41,446 nucleotides of DNA, taken from positions 1 through 41,446 of the forward strand of contig NZ_JAEMVA010000012.1 of the NCBI RefSeq assembly GCF_029215955.1, in the 5' to 3' direction. Positions within the stretch are counted from its first letter, which is position 1. Each line of letters begins with the position of its first letter. This DNA is from Sulfurimonas sp. SAG-AH-194-I05 (GTDB lineage: Bacteria; Campylobacterota; Campylobacteria; Campylobacterales; Sulfurimonadaceae). Below are positions 35,299 to 41,446 of the stretch, piece after piece. The notes under the pieces were generated by a model that had not been told where the DNA came from, searched no databases, and saw only the letters and a list, made by a program, of their open reading frames with translations. A program made the translations under genes and the position numbers.

Positions 35299-35920
35299 AG
35301 AACTCTATTGCTAGAAGTACCATACCAGCACGCCCGAACTTTTCTTTATAAAGTTCACATTCTTGTTCATCTACAATTTGAAAGCCTAATGTTTTATAAA
35401 AAAGCAAGGTCTCAAGAGAACCGATTTCTACTAAGGCTTGTGCAATTCTATAGCCCTTAAGTCTTGCAGTTAAAAGAGACTTTTGCATAAGGCCTTTTAA
35501 AATACCCACATCAGTACAACCCTCAACTTCTTCCATGTAGTCAAACATCAAAGTACGATTATTTAAATTAAAATCACAGCAATAAAGAACGGAGAGCCTT
35601 TCACTCACGTTATCTGGACAACCTGTTTCTTTTAGTGCATCGATAAAAACTTCTTTTGTAGCTATTCGCGGTTCATAACTACAAAGCGTGCCTACTCTTT
35701 CATTATTTATTTCTGCTATTAAGAAATTATTAAAATTACAATGCGTTTTAGCATTTGTTTGCGTGAGTGCTTTTATTTTTTTTAAAATAAAAGAATCATC
35801 ATTTGTTTGAAAGATTAAATCAAAGATTCCATCTTTTTTACCTGCACGAGAACTTTGAAGGATCATCTTTGCTAAAAACTCTACATCGCTAACAGTTGCT
35901 TTTCTTATTTTAAGACTCAT
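35297..35920 (-). CDS. GNAT-family N-acetyltransferase
   Basis: A roughly 207-residue acetyltransferase-fold protein. IRKATVSDVEFLAKMI is the first strand-helix, FLIAEINNERVGTLCSYEP the central strands, and the C-terminal region SLLTARLKGYRIAQALVEIGSLETLLFYKTLGF carries the acetyl-CoA-binding helix and the typical GF ending strand. The classical Q/RxxGxG/A pyrophosphate loop is replaced by RLKGYRIA, so binding may be weaker. I start at the ATG at 35920 because GGAAGAA lies just upstream; an ATG at 35932 is possible. The substrate is unknown. It is translationally close to the NhaC gene. Confidence 0.8.
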   Translation of the reverse strand: MSLKIRKATVSDVEFLAKMILQSSRAGKKDGIFDLIFQTNDDSFILKKIKALTQTNAKTHCNFNNFLIAEINNERVGTLCSYEPRIATKEVFIDALKETGCPDNVSERLSVLYCCDFNLNNRTLMFDYMEEVEGCTDVGILKGLMQKSLLTARLKGYRIAQALVEIGSLETLLFYKTLGFQIVDEQECELYKEKFGRAGMVLLAIEF

Positions 35921-35948
35921 AATTTCTTCCATAAATTAATTTAATTCA

Positions 35949-35954
35949 TATAAT
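35949..35954 (+). promoter_or_regulatory. Candidate -10 box for the L,D-transpeptidase gene
   Basis: TATAAT lies 19 bases before the ATG at 35974, in the short divergent gap with the GNAT gene. The leader would be only about 13 bases and there is no good ribosome-binding site. Confidence 0.4.
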
Positions 35955-35973
35955 AGTAATAGTACCATATCTT

Positions 35974-36669
35974 ATGATAAAAAGTTTCTTAAGTATTATA
36001 ATTATTTCCACCATTGTTTATGCACAGCAACAAGTTATTTTAGTTGTTGCTGATGATTTCAACACTTCAAAAGCCAAGCTAGAGTGCTATGAGGGCTCTA
36101 CTAAGGTTTTTGAGACTATTGATGTTACTCTAGGAAAGAAAGGTTTAGGCTGGGGTCTTGGCATAAGCGAAATGAGTAAAAAAGTAACAGAACCTATAAA
36201 AAAAGAGGGAGATAAAAAAGCCCCTATTGGAATTTTTAAACTCACAAAGCTTTTTGGCTATTCAAAAAGTAGCACTTTCCACATGCCCTACCTTCATGCT
36301 ACAAAAGAACTTATATGTGTAGATGATAGTAATTCCAATACATATAATCAAATTATTCACATGCCAAAGACACAACCTCAGAGTTTTGAGTATATGAAAC
36401 GCAATGATTTGCAATACGAATTTGGTGTTGTAGTAGAACATAATAAAAAGGCTAAATACAAAGCTGGCTCATGTATATTTTTACATATACAAAAAAATCC
36501 ACATGCTGGTACAGCAGGATGTACAGCAATGACCCGCCAAAATATACTAAAAATCATGCATTGGTTAGACATAAAGAAGAATCCTATTCTTATTCAAGTG
36601 CCAAGAAGTAAAGCAGCGCAAATACTAAAGATGCATCCCGAACTTCAAAATTCTGCTTTATTGAAGTAG
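35974..36669 (+). CDS. Exported L,D-transpeptidase (YkuD-family)
   Basis: A 231-residue protein with a signal peptide (MIKSFLSIIIISTIVYAQ). The YkuD catalytic pair is visible: H171 in GSCIFLHI and C183 in GTAGCTAM. APIGIFKL (83-90) and GKKGLGWGLG fit the first part of the fold. L,D-transpeptidases make or cut 3-3 cross-links in peptidoglycan or attach outer-membrane proteins to it; in Campylobacterota they affect cell shape. There is no adjacent murein gene, although the window also holds an M23 peptidase and an amidase. The exact reaction is not deducible. Confidence 0.87.
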   Translation: MIKSFLSIIIISTIVYAQQQVILVVADDFNTSKAKLECYEGSTKVFETIDVTLGKKGLGWGLGISEMSKKVTEPIKKEGDKKAPIGIFKLTKLFGYSKSSTFHMPYLHATKELICVDDSNSNTYNQIIHMPKTQPQSFEYMKRNDLQYEFGVVVEHNKKAKYKAGSCIFLHIQKNPHAGTAGCTAMTRQNILKIMHWLDIKKNPILIQVPRSKAAQILKMHPELQNSALLK

Positions 36670-36683
36670 ATTTTTATTAAGAC

Positions 36684-36703
36684 TTTTTATTATATAATAA
36701 AAA
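36684..36703. repeat. Perfect AT palindrome before the HD-GYP gene
   Basis: A 20-bp self-complementary stretch of T5-ATTATATAAT-A5 type, containing TATAAT at 36693-36698. It could be a -10 box, a weak terminator for the upstream transpeptidase gene, or both. Pure AT palindromes are expected by chance at this base composition. Confidence 0.3.
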
Positions 36704-36727
36704 CAAATTTATTTAAGGGTATTGAAA

Positions 36728-38095
36728 TTGAAAAAAACAATTAAAACAATTACAATTATCAGACTAATACAAATATTTGCTTTAGCTATACTCGTAGTCA
36801 TCATCACTATAGGTTTAGGATACAGAGCATTTTTTCAAAGTGTTATGGAAAAAGAAGCGTTTACTGTATCAAGTGCTATAAAAGCTGGTTTAACATCGCA
36901 TATGAAAGCCGGTATAATGGATAGAAGAGATTACTTTCTCGATGAGATTAAAGAGCTTGAAGATATTAAAAATATTCAAATCATACATACAAATAATAGA
37001 GACTTCAAACCAGCTAAAAATATCTTAGAAGTTTTAAAAACAAAAAAAGAATTTTTCGAGTGGGATGACATAAATGGTGAACTTAAAGCTACCATGCCAT
37101 ATATTGCTAACTCCAAAGGAACCCTTAACTGTCTTTCTTGTCATGATGCGCAAGATGGTGATGTTATTGGTGTGATTGAGATGACTATCGATATAAACGC
37201 ATCCCAAGAACTTGTTATGAGCTATGGATATATTTTTATTGCTATTTTATGTCTTCTTTCTTTCATTATATTAGCGAATCTCTCAGGACTTATAAATCGG
37301 TATATATCAAAACCACTATCAAAAGTTATAGACCATGGTCAAAAAGCGTATGGTTCATATGGTGACATAAACAATGTTGAATATGAAAGTAAAGAGCTTG
37401 AAATAATCTCTAATAATATTAGCAGTTTCAGTAAGGATATTCTTCTTAAAAATAAAGAAATATCCCAACATAACCTTACCCTTCAAGATCTTAATGAAGA
37501 GATAGAAAACACACTCAAAGATACAATGATGGCAATGGGTGAAATCGAAGAAATTCGTTCAGAAGAAACAAGACACCACACAGAAAGAGTTTCAAAACTT
37601 TCAGCACTTTTTGCTGCTGCCTATGGTTTAAGTGAAGATGATATTAAACTTATTGCGCTTGCTTCTCCTATGCACGATATTGGTAAAATCGCAATAGGTG
37701 ATGATATTTTGAAAAAACCAGGAAAGCTTACAACTGATGAATATAACATAATGAAAACACATGCAAAGCTTGGCTATAACGTACTCAAACATTCAAAAAG
37801 AAAAGCACTACGAGCTGCTGCAGAGATTGCCTATACGCATCATGAAAAGTGGGATGGCACAGGGTATCCTAGAAAACTTAAAGGCTTTGATATTCCTATT
37901 TTTGGACGTATTGTTGCCATTGTTGATGTACTTGATGCTCTTCTTTGTAAACGTGTATATAAAGAAGCGTGGAGTCATGATAGAGTAAAAGCTTTATTAA
38001 AAGAAGAAAGAGGAAAGCATTTTGAAGAAAAACTGGTAGATATTGCTTTGGAACAATTTGATACCTATGCAGGACTTGTTAAGAAGCTGTCTTAG
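36728..38095 (+). CDS. HD-GYP c-di-GMP phosphodiesterase with periplasmic c-type haem motif
   Basis: About 455 residues, starting at TTG 36728 because AAGGG is 8 bases upstream (TTG at 36722 is too close). One membrane helix (about 16-40) is followed by a periplasmic domain (about 41-165) containing CLSCH (C135, C138, H139), a single c-type haem attachment motif. Then come a second helix (about 168-190), HAMP and coiled coil (to about 270), and an HD-GYP domain with HTERVSKL, MHDIGKIAIGD and HHEKWDGTGYP (371-381). The intact HD and GYP motifs predict hydrolysis of c-di-GMP. The haem may sense redox state or gas. Confidence 0.9.
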   Translation: MKKTIKTITIIRLIQIFALAILVVIITIGLGYRAFFQSVMEKEAFTVSSAIKAGLTSHMKAGIMDRRDYFLDEIKELEDIKNIQIIHTNNRDFKPAKNILEVLKTKKEFFEWDDINGELKATMPYIANSKGTLNCLSCHDAQDGDVIGVIEMTIDINASQELVMSYGYIFIAILCLLSFIILANLSGLINRYISKPLSKVIDHGQKAYGSYGDINNVEYESKELEIISNNISSFSKDILLKNKEISQHNLTLQDLNEEIENTLKDTMMAMGEIEEIRSEETRHHTERVSKLSALFAAAYGLSEDDIKLIALASPMHDIGKIAIGDDILKKPGKLTTDEYNIMKTHAKLGYNVLKHSKRKALRAAAEIAYTHHEKWDGTGYPRKLKGFDIPIFGRIVAIVDVLDALLCKRVYKEAWSHDRVKALLKEERGKHFEEKLVDIALEQFDTYAGLVKKLS

Positions 38096-38144
38096 CAAGC
38101 CTAATAAGTAATAGGACATAAATGCCTAGAATAAATCCTGACGA

Positions 38145-38465
38145 CTAATCGTCGTCTTCATCCTCTAAGTCATCCATTTCAAGTATTTTTGGCTTTGCTT
38201 TAATAGCTGTCATTTCAGTAATTCTCTCAGCTTGTATATCTATAGCCATAGCTACAAAAGTAGCTAGAGCCCCATCATCTACAATAGTTTGACACTCTTT
38301 AGAAGTGTTGTATACAGTTAAAATACCATTTTTAAAAAGTACATCCTTAGTAGCTATGGATAAGTCTGAGGCAATATCATGTAAGTCAGGACGAATAAGC
38401 TGTTTTCCTTCTATTTTCATAGAAAAGCCTGTTCTGTTGTCTGGTATTGTTATTATTTTACCCAT
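38145..38465 (-). CDS. Small hypothetical protein with acidic tail
   Basis: A 106-residue soluble protein, starting at ATG with GAGGT upstream and 2 bp after the argS stop. The body (1-90) is mixed alpha/beta with no recognised motif: IPDNRTGFSMKIEGKQLI, KDVLFKNGILTVYNTSKE. The C-terminus is EMDDLEDEDDD, an acidic tail. Last gene of the argS-tatA-gmk block by spacing. I do not recognise a family. Confidence 0.7.
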   Translation of the reverse strand: MGKIITIPDNRTGFSMKIEGKQLIRPDLHDIASDLSIATKDVLFKNGILTVYNTSKECQTIVDDGALATFVAMAIDIQAERITEMTAIKAKPKILEMDDLEDEDDD

Positions 38466-38467
38466 TT

Positions 38468-40069
38468 TTAAACCTCTTCTTCTCTTGTCATACTCTTTGC
38501 AGCTTCAATACCTAAAATACTAAGACCAGTTTTTAAAGAAAGCGCTACAACCATAAAAAGTTTTAAAAGCTTTTCTTCATCATCATTACCAATAATTCTA
38601 CAATCATAGTAAAACTTATGCAAAGATGCAGCTAATGCTTTTAAATAATCAGTTAATTTTTGTACCTGACGAGACACAAATGCATCTTCTATAACTTCAG
38701 GAAGCAAAAGAGCATCAAAAAGTAAGCTGTCTGCGTTTTCATCTAAATGAATGAGCTTTGCTTTGAGTATATCTTCACTCTTGCATGTGGACTTAGAAAA
38801 AAGTGTATTAATTCTAGCATGTGCATATTGAATATAAAAAATAGGGTTTGAACTGTCTTGCTTTTTAAACTCTGCTAGATCAAATTCTAAGGCTGTATCA
38901 CTCTTTTTAGAAGCAAAAATAAAGCGAAGTGCATCTGCACCTATTTCATCAACGATATCACTCATTAAAATAACATTACCTGCACGCTTACTCATCTTAT
39001 ATGGCTCGCCATCTTTAAGAAGAGAAACCATTTGAGAAAGAAGTGTTTCTAGCTTCGTAGAATCATACCCAAGGTATGAAACTGCTGCATTTACTCTGGG
39101 AATGTACCCATGATGGTCAGCACCCCAAATATTAATGTAATGATCATACCCACGCTCAAACTTTTGGTTATGGTACACAATATCACCAGCTAAGTATGTA
39201 GGACGGCCATCTTCACGAACAACAACTCTGTCGTTGTCATCACCCTTAGCTTCTGATGCAATCCACATTTTTCCATCTTTTTTATAACAACCATCACCCA
39301 TTTTTTCCATCACTCTATCCCAGTCAGAATAAAGAGAAGATTCATTTACAAAGGTATCAAAATGGATGTTTAAACGCGCAAGAGAATCTACTACAATCTT
39401 CATCACTCCATCTTTCGCCCAAAGTGCAAGTTCTTTGTAACGTGTTTCATCAGTAAAAATTTCTTTACCAAATTTCTCAAGTGCACCATTTGCCAGACCT
39501 TCAAGATACACACCACGGTAATAAGATTCAGGATACTCTACAGATTCACCTAGTATATTTTCACGTGCATAAAGCGCAATAGAAAGACCTAATAAGTCTA
39601 TTTGATTTCCAGCATCATTTACATAGTACTCTGCTGTTATATCATATCCTAAGTGCTTCGCAAGCCTATAAAGGGTATCTCCATAAACAGCACCACGTGC
39701 ATGACCGATATGTAAAGGTCCAGTAGGATTTGCACTTACAAATTCTAAAAGTACTTTTTGTTTTTTATTTTGTTTAGCGAAGTCATCTGCATTATTTAAA
39801 GCCCACTCAGCATATTCGCTTAAAAAGTTTTCACTTAAACGAAAGTTCAAATATCCTTTTACTGATGCAACACTTGAAAATACACTTGTATCATCACTAA
39901 AAGAAGAAGCAAGCTCTTCTGCAATTATCATAGGGGACTTGCGTAGTTCTTTAGCTAAAGAAAAAGCAATAGGAGTAGCAAAATGACCAAAAGAACGATC
40001 TTTTGGTTTTTCTAAAACAACTTCGTAACCGAATTTTTCACGCAATAGCGCAGATACTCGTTGCTTCAA
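38468..40069 (-). CDS. argS: Arginyl-tRNA synthetase
   Basis: A 533-residue class I synthetase. The HIGH motif is HIGHARG (in NPTGPLHIGHARGAV), KMSK appears as KMSKRAGNV, and the N-terminal domain (1-90) contains KPKDRSFGHFATPIAFSLAK. The C-terminal anticodon-binding domain has ARINTLF and HKFYYDCRI. The start is TTG at 40069 with no Shine-Dalgarno sequence; it is in the same frame as tatA, one codon after the tatA stop, so translation probably depends on coupling. Length is slightly short but typical of epsilonproteobacteria. Confidence 0.96.
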   Translation of the reverse strand: MKQRVSALLREKFGYEVVLEKPKDRSFGHFATPIAFSLAKELRKSPMIIAEELASSFSDDTSVFSSVASVKGYLNFRLSENFLSEYAEWALNNADDFAKQNKKQKVLLEFVSANPTGPLHIGHARGAVYGDTLYRLAKHLGYDITAEYYVNDAGNQIDLLGLSIALYARENILGESVEYPESYYRGVYLEGLANGALEKFGKEIFTDETRYKELALWAKDGVMKIVVDSLARLNIHFDTFVNESSLYSDWDRVMEKMGDGCYKKDGKMWIASEAKGDDNDRVVVREDGRPTYLAGDIVYHNQKFERGYDHYINIWGADHHGYIPRVNAAVSYLGYDSTKLETLLSQMVSLLKDGEPYKMSKRAGNVILMSDIVDEIGADALRFIFASKKSDTALEFDLAEFKKQDSSNPIFYIQYAHARINTLFSKSTCKSEDILKAKLIHLDENADSLLFDALLLPEVIEDAFVSRQVQKLTDYLKALAASLHKFYYDCRIIGNDDEEKLLKLFMVVALSLKTGLSILGIEAAKSMTREEEV

Positions 40070-40072
40070 AGT

Positions 40073-40312
40073 TTACGCTTGTGTTGTAGTTGTAGTTTTT
40101 GGAGCTTCAGTTGCTGCTACTTCTTCAGTTGCTTCAACTTTTTTTGGTTCATCGGCTGCAACAGTTTCAACTGTGTCATCTTTCATTTCAGCCTTAAAAT
40201 TTTTGATACCTTTACCAATACCTTTTGCTAAATCTGGTATTTTTTTCGCACCAAACATTAAAACGATGATTCCAAATATTATAAGTAGTTCTGTTCCACT
40301 AGGCATTCCCAT
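40073..40312 (-). CDS. tatA: Twin-arginine translocase subunit TatA
   Basis: A 79-residue protein with one N-terminal membrane helix ([19 protein letters not shown]), the [14 protein letters not shown] hinge and amphipathic helix that define TatA/E, and a flexible acidic and threonine-rich tail. It forms the pore for folded proteins. TatB and TatC are not in the window. Helicobacter has the same argS-tatA-gmk order. Confidence 0.95.
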   Translation of the reverse strand: MGMPSGTELLIIFGIIVLMFGAKKIPDLAKGIGKGIKNFKAEMKDDTVETVAADEPKKVEATEEVAATEAPKTTTTTQA

Positions 40313-40343
40313 AGTATATTTCCTTGTAAAAAATTAATCCAAA

Positions 40344-40349
40344 ATTATA
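40344..40349 (-). promoter_or_regulatory. Candidate -10 box for tatA-argS
   Basis: TATAAT on the minus strand in the 53-bp gap after gmk. The next good element is AAGGA nine bases before the tatA ATG. It may be an internal promoter of the gmk-tatA-argS unit. Confidence 0.45.
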
Positions 40350-40365
40350 ACTAATTAAAATTAAT

Positions 40366-40989
40366 CTAGTCTATATCTTCCCATTTTTGAGAGAATTCAT
40401 TTATATCTTCTCCAGGAATTTTTAATCTCGCTGCATTTGCTATTATTTTGAGTGTATTTGCTGCTATTTCTAAGTCATCATTAATGATTAAATAGTCATA
40501 TTCACTGATACGATGTATTTCGTTTCTAGCCATTTTTAAACGACCATCAATAACTTCCATAGTATCTGTTTGTCGTGACTCAAGTCGATTTTTCAAATCA
40601 GAAAGTTTTGGAGGAGAAATAAATACAGAGGTTGTTATATCGCCCAAGCGTTTTGTTACAACTGCATTCCCTTGTACATCTATGTCAAATATAACAAGTT
40701 TACCATTTTTAAGAGCTTCTCGAACAGGTTTTAAAGATGTTCCATAATAATTTCCATGTACATTTGCATGTTCTAAGAACATATTTTCATCAATATCTTT
40801 TTGAAATTCTTCTTTGTTTACAAAATAATAATGCACACCATCAACCTCACCTTTTCTTGGCAAGCGCGTTGTTGTAGAAATAGAAAAATAGCAAGCACCG
40901 ATGTCATCAACTATTTTATTTAAAAGCGTACTTTTACCAGCTCCACTAGGTCCTGAGAGAACGAGTATAGCACCAGAATTAGTATTCAC
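40366..40989 (-). CDS. gmk: Guanylate kinase
   Basis: A 207-residue nucleotide kinase converting GMP and ATP to GDP and ADP. The P-loop is GPSGAGKST (about 13-21), followed by TTRLPRKGEVDGVHYYFVNKEEF and the FLEHANVHGNYYGT GMP-binding strand. It starts at GTG, overlapping the stop of the acidic protein gene by one base (TAGTG). Confidence 0.96.
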   Translation of the reverse strand: MNTNSGAILVLSGPSGAGKSTLLNKIVDDIGACYFSISTTTRLPRKGEVDGVHYYFVNKEEFQKDIDENMFLEHANVHGNYYGTSLKPVREALKNGKLVIFDIDVQGNAVVTKRLGDITTSVFISPPKLSDLKNRLESRQTDTMEVIDGRLKMARNEIHRISEYDYLIINDDLEIAANTLKIIANAARLKIPGEDINEFSQKWEDID

Positions 40990-41446
40990 TAACCATCACC
41001 TAGTTCGATATTTACACTAATTTTCATACCTTTCATTGATGCGGCAACATCTTTGTTTGACAATGCTTTGAGTAAGTTTTTCAATGCTTCTACACCCTCA
41101 TGATCTGGAGTTATTTCTATTTCAGATGTATTAGGAGCTACTGCATCTTCAGTCACACTTTCTTCTAAAAGAACTTCTTCGACAAGCTCTTCACTAGGAT
41201 TCTCTTCTACTTCTACTTCTACTTCTTCTTTAACTTCTACTTCTTCTAATTCGGGAACTTCTTCCCCTACTGCAAGTTTTAAATCTCGTGAATTTAATGA
41301 GTCAAAACTATTGAGTTCAGTCTCTGCAATATTGAGTAATGTTTCATCGTCTACTTCGCTATCAAGATCTGCTTGTGAAAGTTCACTCACAGCATTTTCA
41401 ATTTCAGATTCTATACTTATCTCCTCTTCTTCTAATTCAAAATTAT
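40989..41446 (-). CDS. Very acidic (poly-E-rich) protein, N-terminus beyond the right edge
   Basis: The frame stays open to the right edge, so only the C-terminal 152 codons or so are visible. The GTG at 41390 is internal and not a credible start. Composition is extremely rich in Glu, with runs such as EVEVKEEVEVEVEE, followed by a short basic-hydrophobic end (GVEALKNLLKALSNKDVAA, then SVNIELGDG). Position just upstream of gmk matches the poly-E-rich gene of Helicobacter (HP0322). The function in any species is unclear to me; a role at the pole or flagellum has been considered for the family. Confidence 0.65.
   Translation of the reverse strand, partial: NFELEEEEISIESEIENAVSELSQADLDSEVDDETLLNIAETELNSFDSLNSRDLKLAVGEEVPELEEVEVKEEVEVEVEENPSEELVEEVLLEESVTEDAVAPNTSEIEITPDHEGVEALKNLLKALSNKDVAASMKGMKISVNIELGDG

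Noticed and set aside
38140..38153. GACGA/TCGTC hairpin between the HD-GYP and the acidic-tailed gene
   Set aside because: Only a 5-bp stem without a T tract, and it is formed by the Asp codons of the acidic tail; not convincing as a terminator.
41161..41240. Short TTCTAC-type repeats suggesting a tandem repeat or CRISPR-like element
   Set aside because: They are codons for Glu and Val in the acidic protein, with no unique spacers and irregular unit length.

Overview
The window is a chromosomal segment of a Campylobacterota (epsilonproteobacterial) organism, most likely a free-living Sulfurimonas-like genus. This is inferred from low GC, TATAAT-type -10 boxes without clear -35 boxes, dense gene packing with 0-8 bp junctions or 1-26 bp overlaps, and gene order. 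Conserved blocks include uvrD-truB-csrA-ispE-smpB, an argS-tatA-gmk-acidic-protein block like the one in Helicobacter, and a modA-TOBE-modB-modC operon ordered as in Campylobacter. I see no phage, insertion sequence, CRISPR array, rRNA or tRNA.

Layout. 1-7044 (minus) is a long housekeeping operon: UvrD-type helicase, TruB, CsrA, IspE, SmpB, an M23 murein endopeptidase, a TPR protein, a Nif3-like protein and a zinc-ribbon/coiled-coil protein cut by the left edge. A LysR regulator (7178-8080, plus) diverges from it and ends at a strong hairpin. 8126-12810 (minus) holds an unknown 152-aa protein, a class IV aminotransferase-fold lyase, CysK and the molybdate transporter. 12885-16267 (plus) holds NhaA and a two-gene energy-taxis receptor (a PAS protein plus a transmembrane methyl-accepting protein with a zinc-binding CZB tail). 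Pyruvate kinase converges on the receptor; the two 3' ends share a long inverted repeat. Behind pyk, 17703-18139 is a graveyard with pieces of at least three signalling genes on both strands.

18117-20960 (minus) looks like a murein-peptide salvage group: a muropeptide amidase, a DUF819 membrane protein and an L-Ala-D/L-Glu-type epimerase. Directly upstream and in the same direction, 20981-28492 encodes a type II secretion/type IV pilus-like machine resembling the Campylobacter Cts transformation system: small exported protein, lipoprotein secretin, two bitopic membrane proteins, three pseudopilins, a GspE ATPase and a GspF platform.

28661-38095 holds a DUF4139 protein, an ExoX-type exonuclease, a large hybrid histidine kinase with a degenerate extra receiver, an NhaC-type antiporter that seems to start at AUA, a GNAT acetyltransferase, an L,D-transpeptidase and an HD-GYP c-di-GMP phosphodiesterase with a periplasmic CxxCH haem motif. 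38145-41446 (minus) ends the window with a small acidic-tailed protein, ArgS, TatA, Gmk and the C-terminus of a very acidic protein cut by the right edge.

The observations most worth checking are the decayed signalling locus at 17703-18139, the inverted repeat that makes two convergent unrelated proteins end in the same peptide (16250-16290), the probable AUA start at 35285-35287, the haem-linked HD-GYP protein and the CZB-tailed bipartite energy-taxis receptor. I did not find a wholly new system.
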